Origin: Bacillota bacterium
Lineage (GTDB): Bacteria > Bacillota > Clostridia > Tissierellales > Sedimentibacteraceae
Assembly (NCBI GenBank): GCA_023416855.1
Contig: JAEZGU010000316.1
Coordinates: forward strand, 1-64,000
Direction of reading: 5' to 3'
DNA: 64,000 bases
Each line of letters begins with the position of its first letter. Within the stretch, counting starts at the first letter, position 1. Shown piece after piece: positions 22,880 to 30,852 of this stretch. The notes beneath the pieces are model-generated. The model was not told the DNA's origin, did no database searches, and saw only the letters and a list, made by a program, of their open reading frames with translations. Position numbers and translations under genes: made by a program.

Positions 22880-23161
22880 TTAACTTAACAATTCATGTAT
22901 CCACCAAAATGGATAAGTAATTAACCATATAGGGAACAAACATATTCCTAATAGGAAACAACCAAATATTTTGAGAACTCTCTTTATTACCCCTTTTGTT
23001 TTTAAATAAGCAGTGTTGTGTTCCTTCTTATAATGAAAGTGTGTTTTTAAACTTAAAAAATAGTCTGAAGCTAATTCCTGTAAATGATTTTTAGGTATTA
23101 CTTCAATAGTTTCACCACATATGTGACATCGTTTACTAACCTTTGTTGTTCTTAAATACAT
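22880..23161 (-). CDS. Zinc-knuckle protein with C-terminal membrane segment
   Basis: In this 93-aa protein, CHICGETIEVIPKNH near residue 12 is a CxxC-plus-His zinc knuckle. Residues ~63-90 are hydrophobic (FGCFLLGICLFPIWLITYPF), probably one or two membrane passes. AAAGGA precedes ATG 23161. It could tether a soluble partner to the membrane; unknown. Confidence 0.55.
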   Translation of the reverse strand: MYLRTTKVSKRCHICGETIEVIPKNHLQELASDYFLSLKTHFHYKKEHNTAYLKTKGVIKRVLKIFGCFLLGICLFPIWLITYPFWWIHELLS

Positions 23162-23212
23162 AGTAATATCCTTTCTAAAATTATATTAATAGTCTATGAA
23201 AGAGTAGTTTGG

Positions 23213-23437
23213 TTATAATAATTTTTCTTCATACTTGTATGTACAATTAACTAATACACCTTTTGGTAAAATCTTATAAAAAGTTAGTGTACCATCTTTA
23301 ATCATAAACTTATTGTATGGCAACGTGAAAACTATTTTATTAAAGAACTTATATTCTGCTTTTCCGTAATATTTAGGTTTCACTAGATATAAATAAATCT
23401 TATCTAATTTCAATATAAAATTTAGTAATCTTCTCAT
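23213..23437 (-). CDS. Hypothetical basic protein (74 aa)
   Basis: Rich in Lys, Tyr and Phe (KPKYYGKAEYKFFNKIVF). AAGGAGG precedes ATG 23437. No domain found. Confidence 0.5.
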   Translation of the reverse strand: MRRLLNFILKLDKIYLYLVKPKYYGKAEYKFFNKIVFTLPYNKFMIKDGTLTFYKILPKGVLVNCTYKYEEKLL

Positions 23438-23470
23438 AACTCCTCCTTAGTATAAAAGAATATTTTGGTA

Positions 23471-23647
23471 TCAACTTATTTTAATATGTACAATTTTTTG
23501 TTCATAATTTGGTTTACCCACATCACCCAATCTTGATATTGTATCTTCACTAACACTTATAATTGGATAAGAAAAATTACTTGAAATTCTTATGTCTAGA
23601 TTTCCATCAAAATCTTTTAAAATATTAACTAATTCTTTTACTAACAT
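23471..23647 (-). CDS. Hypothetical protein (58 aa)
   Basis: AAAGGAT lies ahead of ATG 23647 (MLVKELVNILKDFDGN), making the longer frame to 23707, which would overlap the phosphoesterase, unlikely. The LKDFDGNLDIRI pattern resembles small conserved phage beta proteins. Function unknown. Confidence 0.55.
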   Translation of the reverse strand: MLVKELVNILKDFDGNLDIRISSNFSYPIISVSEDTISRLGDVGKPNYEQKIVHIKIS

Positions 23648-23687
23648 TATAAATTTATCCTTTCTCACTTTACTCAAAATGGTGATT

Positions 23688-24254
23688 TTAACCTGATATA
23701 ATTTCATCTAATGTTCTAGGTATATAACCCATCCAAGGAATCATACAACCAACATTATAAATGTTTCCTCGATTATCATAACTAGCATAATGATTTTGTT
23801 TTAAATCATTTTTCCATTGTTCACACCACTTTGCTTCAGTTGTATTTTCATGAACATGACCATGTAACATATAACAATTAGGGTCATAACTACCCTTATA
23901 ACAAAGCATTGGATAGTGTGACATAATCACATGTCTTCCGTTATCAGTAATTTCTTTATAATCCTTAATGTCTCTAAACATTCGTTTAAGTTCAGATGAC
24001 ATACTTTTTAAATCATGATTACCAAGTATGAGTACTTTATTTCCATTGAGTAATTTCAAAATACGTTTCCATTCATCTTCTTTGTTCCAACAGAAATCAC
24101 CTAATATGTAAGTCGTATCTTCTTTTTGAACTACTGAATTCCAATTATATACTAATACTTCTTCCATTTCTTTAATATTTTTAAAAGGGCGATAATCAAA
24201 AGTAAGTATGTTTTCATGTCCAAAATGTAAATCTGATATATATCTATTTATCAT
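23688..24254 (-). CDS. Calcineurin-like metallophosphoesterase
   Basis: The 188-aa protein has all five metal motifs in order: ISDLHFGH (D-x-H), LGDFCW (GD), LGNHD, MSHYP and HGHVH. Such single-domain enzymes hydrolyse phosphodiesters of nucleotides or nucleic acids. AAAGGAAG precedes ATG 24254. Substrate cannot be told; similar proteins are common in large Firmicute phages. Confidence 0.8.
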   Translation of the reverse strand: MINRYISDLHFGHENILTFDYRPFKNIKEMEEVLVYNWNSVVQKEDTTYILGDFCWNKEDEWKRILKLLNGNKVLILGNHDLKSMSSELKRMFRDIKDYKEITDNGRHVIMSHYPMLCYKGSYDPNCYMLHGHVHENTTEAKWCEQWKNDLKQNHYASYDNRGNIYNVGCMIPWMGYIPRTLDEIISG

Positions 24255-24295
24255 TGTTCTTCCTTTCTAATTAGAATATAAAATAAGTTTTTTAT

Positions 24296-24559
24296 TTACT
24301 TTTTAACGTTTGTTTCATCTTCTGGAATATATAATATATTTCCTTTAAGTGGACACTTGCTGTTAAACCCTTCTACCTGTTCACTATGTAAAAGTTGTTG
24401 TCCTAGCAAAACACAAGTTGAATTTCTCCGCATTATATTAACAATACCACTTAATTTATCCATACTCTCAACACTTTCGTGTATGTGCTGTTCATGTCTA
24501 AAAGGACACGCTTCACATCTTTCTACTTTAAAGTTTAATTTAATATTATATTGATACAT
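24296..24559 (-). CDS. Small Cys/His-rich protein (87 aa)
   Basis: The stretch CEACPFRHEQHIH near residue 16 is followed by STCVLL and SKCPLKG, giving four cysteines spread through the protein. Probably metal binding. GGAGGGG precedes ATG 24559. Function unknown. Confidence 0.5.
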   Translation of the reverse strand: MYQYNIKLNFKVERCEACPFRHEQHIHESVESMDKLSGIVNIMRRNSTCVLLGQQLLHSEQVEGFNSKCPLKGNILYIPEDETNVKK

Positions 24560-24589
24560 TTACTTTCCCCTCCTTCATCAAATATTGTT

Positions 24590-24928
24590 TTACGCAATAT
24601 TAGAATAGTCCTTATTCCCGTATTTATTATAATGCAACCATCTGTCAATTATTTGCTTTTCAGTAAAATAGACAGTAGTATAAAACAAGTTGCTAGTTAA
24701 AAAATTAAATGTAGTTTTACCACCAATTATTCCCGTTCCTGTACATTGAAGTAATCTAGCATTTTCTATATCGCCACATACGCCCATTATTGAAACTTTT
24801 TCATCTTTAAGGACAATATCTGCAATCATAATTTTTTGTTCTTTACTTAACATGCTCCATGAAATAGGAACAATAATATCATCATCAATTAAATTACTTT
24901 GATTTCTTCTTTTAAAAAAACTAAACAT
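24590..24928 (-). CDS. Hypothetical protein (112 aa)
   Basis: Starts MFSFFKRRNQSNLIDDDIIV; the middle is Gly-rich (CTGTGIIGGKTTFNFL). No P-loop consensus. AAAGGAT precedes the ATG. No family recognised. Confidence 0.5.
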   Translation of the reverse strand: MFSFFKRRNQSNLIDDDIIVPISWSMLSKEQKIMIADIVLKDEKVSIMGVCGDIENARLLQCTGTGIIGGKTTFNFLTSNLFYTTVYFTEKQIIDRWLHYNKYGNKDYSNIA

Positions 24929-24975
24929 AATTTATCCTTTCTTTACAATGAATGTTTGATTTCATACTTATATTA

Positions 24976-25341
24976 CTAATTTAATATGTACCATTCACCA
25001 TATTTTAAATCATCTAAGCTAAACTCAAAGTTATTCATATCAGATGTAATGATACAATCTCTATGTTTCTTTGTAGTAGTATCAACCTTATGTATTTTAA
25101 TAATCTTTCCTTCTTCCGCAAACGCTTTTAATGCAAAGAATGGACTAACTGGTGCATTATAGAGTAAATAATCTTCGTGTAAAAAATCTGATGTAATACC
25201 TGTAATTTTTTCTTGTGTAGTTTTGTCTACAAAGGTTAATTCATTATTAACCATCATGACAAAATAGTAATCTGTTTCAAAATGCAAGTTCTCATCATCT
25301 TGTAATAGTCCAATCATTTCATAAAATTTATACTTTTTCAT
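24976..25341 (-). CDS. Hypothetical protein (121 aa)
   Basis: GGAG sits about ten bases ahead of ATG 25341 (MKKYKFYEMIGLLQDDE); TTG 25350 is too close to it. A strand-rich protein with DDLKYGEWYILN at the end. It has a consensus promoter directly upstream. Function unknown. Confidence 0.55.
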   Translation of the reverse strand: MKKYKFYEMIGLLQDDENLHFETDYYFVMMVNNELTFVDKTTQEKITGITSDFLHEDYLLYNAPVSPFFALKAFAEEGKIIKIHKVDTTTKKHRDCIITSDMNNFEFSLDDLKYGEWYILN

Positions 25342-25366
25342 TATATTCAATCTCCTTTCACTATAA

Positions 25367-25394
25367 ATTATAACACTAATAATATAAATGTCAA
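25367..25394 (-). promoter_or_regulatory. Consensus promoter of the 25341 gene
   Basis: TTGACA (25389-25394), 16-bp spacer and TATAAT (25367-25372) on the minus strand; both boxes are perfect. The leader would be about 20 bases. Confidence 0.75.
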
Positions 25395-25433
25395 TATATA
25401 ATTATATTATAAATATAAATACCCGATTTTGTT

Positions 25434-25724
25434 TCAATGTTCTTTCCTTACTTCTTTTATAGCTTTGTTTATTTCTTCATCTGAGAAATTGAATTGTTTT
25501 GATAATCTTGCACTTGATTCCTTGAAACTATTAAGCACTTCATCTTCCTCAATAACTTCAACAAATGGTAATAACTTAACATTTTCTATATTCTCTATAG
25601 TTGCATCAAAAATATATAAGTTGCCAAGCCTAGATAATTCTCCTACGCATCCATTAGCATATTTCATTAGTTCTAATTGTATTTTATCTGTCATATTACT
25701 GGTTTTAACAATATATGTTTTCAT
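25434..25724 (-). CDS. Possible peptidase-inhibitor I9 (subtilisin propeptide-like) protein
   Basis: The 96-aa protein runs MKTYIVKTSN, a helix with KYANGCVGEL, a strand LGNLYIFDATI, a helix NIENVKLL, and PFVEVIEEDEVL. This is the order and end signature of subtilisin propeptides (..YIV.. then L..P.V.YVEED..V). No protease follows it, so it would be a free-standing inhibitor or chaperone-like domain. GGAGG supports ATG 25724 over 25745. Assignment is by pattern only. Confidence 0.45.
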   Translation of the reverse strand: MKTYIVKTSNMTDKIQLELMKYANGCVGELSRLGNLYIFDATIENIENVKLLPFVEVIEEDEVLNSFKESSARLSKQFNFSDEEINKAIKEVRKEH

Positions 25725-25741
25725 ACTTCCTCCAAAAAAAC

Positions 25742-25999
25742 TCATTTTTGTCTAACAAACCCTAACCCTTCAATAGTATCTCTATAATCCTTTAATCTAT
25801 ATTCCATAGACTGACCAGCTTCTAATGCTTTATCTGCTAATCTATAAATATCATCTGCAATAGATTGAACATCCCATAATACATCTTTTACTTCTCCATA
25901 ATTAATTTCTTTTAATCTATTAATTTTATCTGTTAATTTCATAATTTCTCTATGATAATCACAGATATTATGCTTACCTTCATATAAACAACGTGACAT
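25742..25999 (-). CDS. Hypothetical helical protein (85 aa)
   Basis: AAAGGA is six bases ahead of ATG 25999 (MSRCLYEGKHNICDYH). The rest is helical with heptad-like spacing (REIMKLTDKINRLKEI). Its TGA lies near the next gene's ribosome site. Function unknown. Confidence 0.5.
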   Translation of the reverse strand: MSRCLYEGKHNICDYHREIMKLTDKINRLKEINYGEVKDVLWDVQSIADDIYRLADKALEAGQSMEYRLKDYRDTIEGLGFVRQK

Positions 26000-26032
26000 A
26001 TGCAATCCTTTCTGTTTTTCAAATCTTGCATT

Positions 26033-26344
26033 CTATGCTAATAACCATTTATTATTTTTCCAAATAACAGCCAAATCTTCATTGGTTATCATATATCTTG
26101 CTATGGCTTCTTCGTTATCTAATAAATCAACAGCATTATTAATTCGTCTTATATGTAAATATCGCTGCTGAACCATATATTTGCTTTTCACGATATTGTG
26201 ACCAAAAATATTTACTTTGTAAACAATATTAATTTCATTATTTATATTTTCAAAAGTACGCCATTCTTGCTGATATGCCTTGTAAATATAGTTAATAACA
26301 AATATCATAATTATTATAGGAATAAAAATAATTAAGTTTTTCAT
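26033..26344 (-). CDS. Membrane-anchored hypothetical protein (103 aa)
   Basis: Residues 3-20 (NLIIFIPIIIMIFVINYI) form one membrane helix, followed by a soluble part ending IWKNNKWLLA. TGAGGAA precedes ATG 26344. No domain recognised. Confidence 0.55.
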   Translation of the reverse strand: MKNLIIFIPIIIMIFVINYIYKAYQQEWRTFENINNEINIVYKVNIFGHNIVKSKYMVQQRYLHIRRINNAVDLLDNEEAIARYMITNEDLAVIWKNNKWLLA

Positions 26345-26380
26345 ATTTCCTCACTTTCTTTATAAAACAGAACATTTATG

Positions 26381-26512
26381 TTAATCTTTTAAATATACAT
26401 ATCCAATTATTCCTAATATTATAAAAATTATTAGCCATACATACCAATAATCAAGAAACAAATTCCATCTTTGTACCTCTATATTCCATGCTTTTTTAAA
26501 AAACTCAAACAT
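26381..26512 (-). CDS. Small single-pass membrane protein (43 aa)
   Basis: MFEFFKKAWNIEVQRWNLFL is followed by a hydrophobic helix WYVWLIIFIILGIIGYVYL. AAAGGAGAAC precedes ATG 26512. Its size and Trp-rich flank resemble small holin-like or regulator peptides; no function assigned. Confidence 0.55.
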   Translation of the reverse strand: MFEFFKKAWNIEVQRWNLFLDYWYVWLIIFIILGIIGYVYLKD

Positions 26513-26549
26513 ATGTTCTCCTTTCTCATTATATTACCAAACTGAGAAT

Positions 26550-26942
26550 TCATATTAATTCGTGAAATTTAAGTATTGCTATTCTGCTAATAGCCTCTGG
26601 AATTGTATTACAACAAATATCATCATATATTGAATCATATTCTTGATGCCCAATAATCCATTCATCTGAATCTCTATATAGTTTATAATCATACGCATAA
26701 AATAAATTTCTCTCCTGTTCTAATTCAAAGGCATCATTTATATTAGTAGTGTAATGCTTGCCTTTTTCCCCAATAAATTTTATAATCTCATTATTTAATT
26801 CCTCAAGAGTCATTTCATTAATTTTCTTTTTGTATGCTTCTTTATCCAATTCTATTTCATGATATTCACAACTTTTTTTGCTTGTAAATTTCTTTCCATC
26901 TTTTGATATATAGATGGTTTTAGTTTCTGTAATTTCTTGCAT
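26550..26942 (-). CDS. Hypothetical protein (130 aa)
   Basis: Two ATGs are in frame; 26942 is ten bases from AAAGGA and 26951 only two, so the inner one is preferred. The N-terminus (TKTIYISKDGKKFTSKKSCE) resembles small phage proteins with a KTIYIS.DGK.F.S...C..HE motif. The rest is helical. Role unknown. Confidence 0.55.
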   Translation of the reverse strand: MQEITETKTIYISKDGKKFTSKKSCEYHEIELDKEAYKKKINEMTLEELNNEIIKFIGEKGKHYTTNINDAFELEQERNLFYAYDYKLYRDSDEWIIGHQEYDSIYDDICCNTIPEAISRIAILKFHELI

Positions 26943-26982
26943 TGCTCTCATGTCCTTTCTTATTTAAAATGAAATCCCAATT

Positions 26983-27258
26983 CTATATTATTTCCTTTAA
27001 TTCCATTAATTCTTTAAAATTTAAGCCCATAAATCTATAATTATCATCTAAATCGCCATTACTTAATTTAGCTATAATATTATTTAACTGGCTCTCAGTA
27101 GGTAAATCATTTATAATTCTTAATAACTTATCTATTTCAGCAATTCTCCCATACATATAACTCAATGAAGCTAACATCATTTTATCATCTAACTTTATTT
27201 GAAGATTTATATTTTCTTTTTCTTTTTCCAAATACATTCTAAATTTATCTATAATCAT
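26983..27258 (-). CDS. Hypothetical helical protein (91 aa)
   Basis: Mostly alpha-helical (MYLEKEKENINLQIKLDDKM; GRIAEIDKLLRIINDL). AAAGGAT precedes ATG 27258. No family recognised. Confidence 0.5.
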   Translation of the reverse strand: MIIDKFRMYLEKEKENINLQIKLDDKMMLASLSYMYGRIAEIDKLLRIINDLPTESQLNNIIAKLSNGDLDDNYRFMGLNFKELMELKEII

Positions 27259-27298
27259 TATATTATCCTTTCACATATCATAAATACTGAATTTCATA

Positions 27299-28141
27299 TT
27301 AAATTATATTCATACTAATAAATTGTTTTATATCTTTCTTTTTATTACCTATGTAAATCAAATCTATCATATTTCTCATTTCATCTACCGTCCATAACTC
27401 CCAATGAAATGTTTTTAATCCTTCGTTCTGTTTCTTTGTAATTCTATAAGGTGGTTTATCTTCAATATAATCCTTATAACCATCTGTAATCCACCAGTTT
27501 ATTTTATCAAGATTAGTTTCATTAAAGAATAATTGTCTTCTAAACCAACTTTCCATATCTTCAGTATGCTTTGAACAATTACATGGCTTACATGCTGGTA
27601 CATCATTTCTTAAATCATTGTATCCATCATCAATAACATGGTCATTATGTAATTTTTCGTGATATGTTTTCTTATGTTCAGCTAAAGTCATACCACAATA
27701 AGCACATTTATAATCAAATACTTCTAACATAGATTTTTCTTCTTTGGTGCTTACATCATGGTCTCGATGCTTTTGAGAATATATTTTTACCTTATCTGGA
27801 TTTTCCCTAGCCCATTTTTTAAAGTCACCACGCAATCTTTGTTTTTTAGACCTTTCGCTTAATGTCTTTAATCTAGTAGGAGATGGATTTTTATTTCGTC
27901 TATCTATACCGTTGTAATACTTTTCTGGATTTTCTTCTTGCCATATTCTTGTTCTTTCTTTCGAACAAATGATGCAAGTTGCTTGAAATCCCTTTTCGGG
28001 TTTAGATTTATTACGCATATAAAAATATTCAGTTGTTTCAGGTTTCCATTCTTTACATTTACTACATCTACGCTCTTTAATACCATTAACTTCTCGAATA
28101 TTTTCGAAAAATTTTGGACTTTTCTTTGTATATTTACTCAA
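27299..28141 (-). CDS. HNH endonuclease with N-terminal zinc finger
   Basis: A 280-aa protein. Residues ~20-60 hold two CxxC pairs (CSKCKEWKP, CIIC), a zinc-knuckle module that recurs in phage HNH proteins. Residues ~145-195 hold the HNH core: CAYCGMTL, NDHVIDDG, and VPACKPCNCSK. The gene at 49714-50628 has the same two-module plan. Likely a homing-type or packaging-linked endonuclease. TTG 28141 is the start, with GGAG ten bases upstream. It lies among unrelated small genes, as free-standing homing endonucleases often do. Confidence 0.75.
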   Translation of the reverse strand: MSKYTKKSPKFFENIREVNGIKERRCSKCKEWKPETTEYFYMRNKSKPEKGFQATCIICSKERTRIWQEENPEKYYNGIDRRNKNPSPTRLKTLSERSKKQRLRGDFKKWARENPDKVKIYSQKHRDHDVSTKEEKSMLEVFDYKCAYCGMTLAEHKKTYHEKLHNDHVIDDGYNDLRNDVPACKPCNCSKHTEDMESWFRRQLFFNETNLDKINWWITDGYKDYIEDKPPYRITKKQNEGLKTFHWELWTVDEMRNMIDLIYIGNKKKDIKQFISMNII

Positions 28142-28198
28142 TAATCTATTACTCCTTTTCAGAAACTTTATATTAGTATAGCCATTTTGTCTTTTATG

Positions 28199-28408
28199 CT
28201 ATCTGCATATTACATTTATTTTATAGTTAATTACTACTCTAACAATCTCATATAAATAAGCTACATCAATGTTATTTCTATAATCAATAGCTTCGGTATA
28301 TGTATCAAATAACATTGCTTTATCTACGTTGTCTGTTTCACAATCCCATTTATCAAGATAACTATCAGAATCCTTATATTTAATACCATATTTTTGTGTT
28401 GTTGCCAT
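28199..28408 (-). CDS. Hypothetical protein (69 aa)
   Basis: AAGGAGAATTAAA precedes ATG 28408 (MATTQKYGIKYKDSDSY); the frame to 28429 would overlap the previous gene. Sequence KAMLFDTYTEAIDYRN suggests a small alpha/beta fold. Function unknown. Confidence 0.55.
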   Translation of the reverse strand: MATTQKYGIKYKDSDSYLDKWDCETDNVDKAMLFDTYTEAIDYRNNIDVAYLYEIVRVVINYKINVICR

Positions 28409-28409
28409 T

Positions 28410-28598
28410 TTAATTCTCCTTAATTTCAATTCTATATCCTTGTGGAATTTGCCAAGTATAATTTTCTACATGACCACAAGACTCACATTTTTTAGGATAT
28501 GTAATGAAATATCTTCCATCATTAAGTGGTTTTATTTCTTCTACATTTTCAATAGTGCGTAAAAATTCATTGCCTTTATTGTAAACATTAACGTCCAT
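28410..28598 (-). CDS. Hypothetical small protein with one CxxC
   Basis: The 62-aa protein has KKCESCGHVENYTW near residue 36. AAAGGAG precedes ATG 28598. Its stop lies just before the next start. Function unknown. Confidence 0.5.
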   Translation of the reverse strand: MDVNVYNKGNEFLRTIENVEEIKPLNDGRYFITYPKKCESCGHVENYTWQIPQGYRIEIKEN

Positions 28599-28639
28599 AA
28601 TATTCTCCTTTCAAAAGTTCATGAATTGTGCCTTTCATC

Positions 28640-28858
28640 TCAAGTACAATAAATTCTTTTATGAACATCAATTGCATCTTGAATAAATTTATAAAGGTTA
28701 CTCTTCCATTCGGTAGACTGATTTTTATAATTTATTTTTTCAATTTTCTTTACATATGATTCAATAAACTTAAAATTATTTTTTAATTCTTTACCATGAT
28801 AAAAATCATTAAAATTTAGATAAGATTTTAACTCCATTAATTTGTTATTGTAATCCAT
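28640..28858 (-). CDS. Hypothetical helical protein (72 aa)
   Basis: Helical and basic (ELKNNFKFIESYVKKIEKIN). GGAGAG precedes ATG 28858. No domain recognised. Confidence 0.5.
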   Translation of the reverse strand: MDYNNKLMELKSYLNFNDFYHGKELKNNFKFIESYVKKIEKINYKNQSTEWKSNLYKFIQDAIDVHKRIYCT

Positions 28859-28895
28859 TTATTTGCTCTCCTTTTCATAAATGTGTTTAAAAGAT

Positions 28896-29216
28896 TCATT
28901 TTATATTATTTTCCATTGGTTTGATAAGTCTTTTAATTTTAACACTCTCATCTTTGAAAATATCCATATTTGATAATCTATTGCTAAAATTTCTAAGAGC
29001 CGTACCTACTTCTTTAGCACTCTTTCTTGGTTGAGATATGTAAACTGTTTTGCCACTACTAAGTTCAATCCATCCTTCATAACCTGTAGATATCAAATGT
29101 ACTTGTTCTAAAAAATCTTTATTATTATCATCATTTATAAAGTTTTCTACAGTTATACGTTCTTCTTCAGATTTAGCTAATAATGGCACGTCTTTTAATA
29201 TTTCTTTAATATTCAA
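28896..29216 (-). CDS. Hypothetical protein (106 aa)
   Basis: AAAGGAG lies seven bases ahead of TTG 29216 (LNIKEILKDVPLL), which is preferred to the longer frame to 29261 that overlaps the ribosome site. Contains GYEGWIELSSGKTVYISQPR, a small beta hairpin pattern. Function unknown. Confidence 0.5.
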   Translation of the reverse strand: MNIKEILKDVPLLAKSEEERITVENFINDDNNKDFLEQVHLISTGYEGWIELSSGKTVYISQPRKSAKEVGTALRNFSNRLSNMDIFKDESVKIKRLIKPMENNIK

Positions 29217-29261
29217 AATATTACTCCTTTCACTTAGTATGAATATCCTGTTTATCAACAT

Positions 29262-29684
29262 TTAGTAATTAATAACAAACACTTTTAGTCCATATTTATT
29301 AGCTAAATCAATCATATGTTTTGTTCCTTTAGATTGACCATCCCAAAATGCAATAAGAACACCATTATCTTCTTTTGCATATATAGCCATATCTGCATTT
29401 CTAACATATCCAGCTCTCTTTCCTAAATTATCCCAATCGGCAGGAAAATATTTTATTTTAAATCCATACTCTTTTCCAAACTTTTCACCTAAAGTATCAG
29501 CCCCTCTAGCTTTGCCACAAACAATTTCATAATTTTTATCAACAGGTGTAACATATTCAATTCCAGTTGATGTAAATTTCTTTTCAACATTTTGTCCTGC
29601 TAGTCTAGTAATGATTGTAGATACATTATAAACTAACAAGTCATAATCATTAAACTCTCTTCCACCTGCAATTATTATCCTCAT
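29262..29684 (-). CDS. SLOG-family protein (DUF2493/YspA-like)
   Basis: The 140-aa protein starts MRIIIAGGREFNDYDLL and has CGKARGADTLGEKF, AGYVRNADM and LIAFWDGQSKGTKHMIDLA, the standard blocks of the DUF2493 branch of the SLOG (Rossmann-like) superfamily. SLOG proteins bind nucleotides or ADP-ribose-type ligands. The phage members have no settled role. AGGAG precedes ATG 29684. It is next to the Thg1-like gene. Confidence 0.8.
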   Translation of the reverse strand: MRIIIAGGREFNDYDLLVYNVSTIITRLAGQNVEKKFTSTGIEYVTPVDKNYEIVCGKARGADTLGEKFGKEYGFKIKYFPADWDNLGKRAGYVRNADMAIYAKEDNGVLIAFWDGQSKGTKHMIDLANKYGLKVFVINY

Positions 29685-29732
29685 ATATGTATTAACTCCT
29701 TTATAAATTATTTTACGAACATTGCGTAAAGG

Positions 29733-30509
29733 TCATATTTTATAAAACTTTTCAATATAGCTTCTATCCTGAGTAAATATGGGTATATCTTTATCCACTA
29801 TCCACCTAGTTCTTTGAGTATCTTCTTTCATATATGTTTCTTTTATTATACATGCTCCACGTTTTTGATATGTTGGAAAATCATTAAAATTAATATCTCT
29901 TTCTTGAAACAACATTTCCTGAATCTGGCTGCAATTTTTATTCTGGAGTTGTTTGTGTGGAAAATTAGCTTGACCAACCATCTGTATAGCATTTCTGGTA
30001 GCATCCTGTTGCCTCCAAATAAAAGCATTACATACTTCTTCTTTTGGAATATTATAAACCCTACTATCAAACAAAGCTGTTCCTATTCGTTTTCTATATA
30101 TTGTTTCTTGCTCATGCCATGAGTTCATATAAAGCCATTCTTCAAGATTCTTTATAAATGCGTTATTGAATGCCAATGTAGCCATACTAGCAGATATAGA
30201 TGCCATTTTAAGAATATTCTTATCGAACCATGCTTGAGTATTTATGTTTTCATAGTCTGTAAGAAGTAATTGAATCTCATCACTCTGTGTATATCCTACT
30301 TTAACTCCCATAATATTTTCACATAAATATGTTGTTGTGTCCCACATGGTTTGCATTAATACCATATCAAAAGGTTTCTGAAATCCTCTAGTGAACGTAT
30401 GAAATGCCTTACCATCAAGACGTATTAAAGTTGGCGTCCTTCTAGTTAAATATCTTCGTTCAATATTCTCATAACCCTTCATTCTATCGCCTAGATTATC
30501 TTTACTCAT
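29733..30509 (-). CDS. tRNA(His) guanylyltransferase-like protein (Thg1/TLP)
   Basis: A 258-aa protein, a normal length for Thg1-like proteins, which add nucleotides in the 3'-to-5' direction to tRNA 5' ends. Key blocks: NIERRYLTRRTPTLIRLDGK then AFHTFTRGFQKPFD (metal Asp in RLDGK.FH.F), and VGYTQSDEIQLLL (second metal Asp). The family occurs in eukaryotes, archaea and some bacteria and phages, where it can repair truncated tRNA. It could counter tRNA-cleaving defences; this is inference. GGAGAG precedes ATG 30509. Confidence 0.85.
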   Translation of the reverse strand: MSKDNLGDRMKGYENIERRYLTRRTPTLIRLDGKAFHTFTRGFQKPFDMVLMQTMWDTTTYLCENIMGVKVGYTQSDEIQLLLTDYENINTQAWFDKNILKMASISASMATLAFNNAFIKNLEEWLYMNSWHEQETIYRKRIGTALFDSRVYNIPKEEVCNAFIWRQQDATRNAIQMVGQANFPHKQLQNKNCSQIQEMLFQERDINFNDFPTYQKRGACIIKETYMKEDTQRTRWIVDKDIPIFTQDRSYIEKFYKI

Positions 30510-30591
30510 TTATGTACTCTCCTTTTACAATTTAAACTTATTTTAATAATGTGATAAAATAATTCTTTTGATTACAGTAAAATATTTACAG

Positions 30592-30750
30592 TTAGTATGC
30601 CATACCTTCAGGTATACGCTCAAATATTTTATTCATATCTTTATTCCTTGTTAAAAACTTTGGTTTGCTTTCAGGGTGTTCGTCATCGACTAAATGAAGT
30701 ACCCATTTACCATCTTCTCTACTTACTATATATTTATCTTTGTTCTCCAT
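30592..30750 (-). CDS. Hypothetical protein (52 aa), start uncertain
   Basis: Sequence around MENKDKYIVSREDGKWVLHL suggests a small beta domain. The promoter at 30788-30816 would start transcription at about the upstream ATG 30783, so ATG 30750 is preferred, although only a poor ribosome site (GCCAGTACATA) precedes it. A leaderless start at 30783 is an alternative. Confidence 0.5.
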   Translation of the reverse strand: MENKDKYIVSREDGKWVLHLVDDEHPESKPKFLTRNKDMNKIFERIPEGMAY

Positions 30751-30787
30751 TATGTACTGGCACTTGATATTTTGTATCTCCATTATC

Positions 30788-30816
30788 AGTATATTCCTTT
30801 TCTTGGTTATTGTCAA
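30788..30816 (-). promoter_or_regulatory. Promoter of the 30750 gene
   Basis: TTGACA (30811-30816), 17-bp spacer, TATACT (30788-30793) on the minus strand. Confidence 0.65.
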
Positions 30817-30852
30817 TAAAAAATTAAAAATAATTATATTGTGATTATTAAA

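Noticed and set aside
29814..30122. Plus-strand open frame of 102 codons inside the Thg1-like gene
   Set aside because: Antisense shadow of a conserved coding region; composition is the complement of the minus-strand codons and no ribosome site is present.
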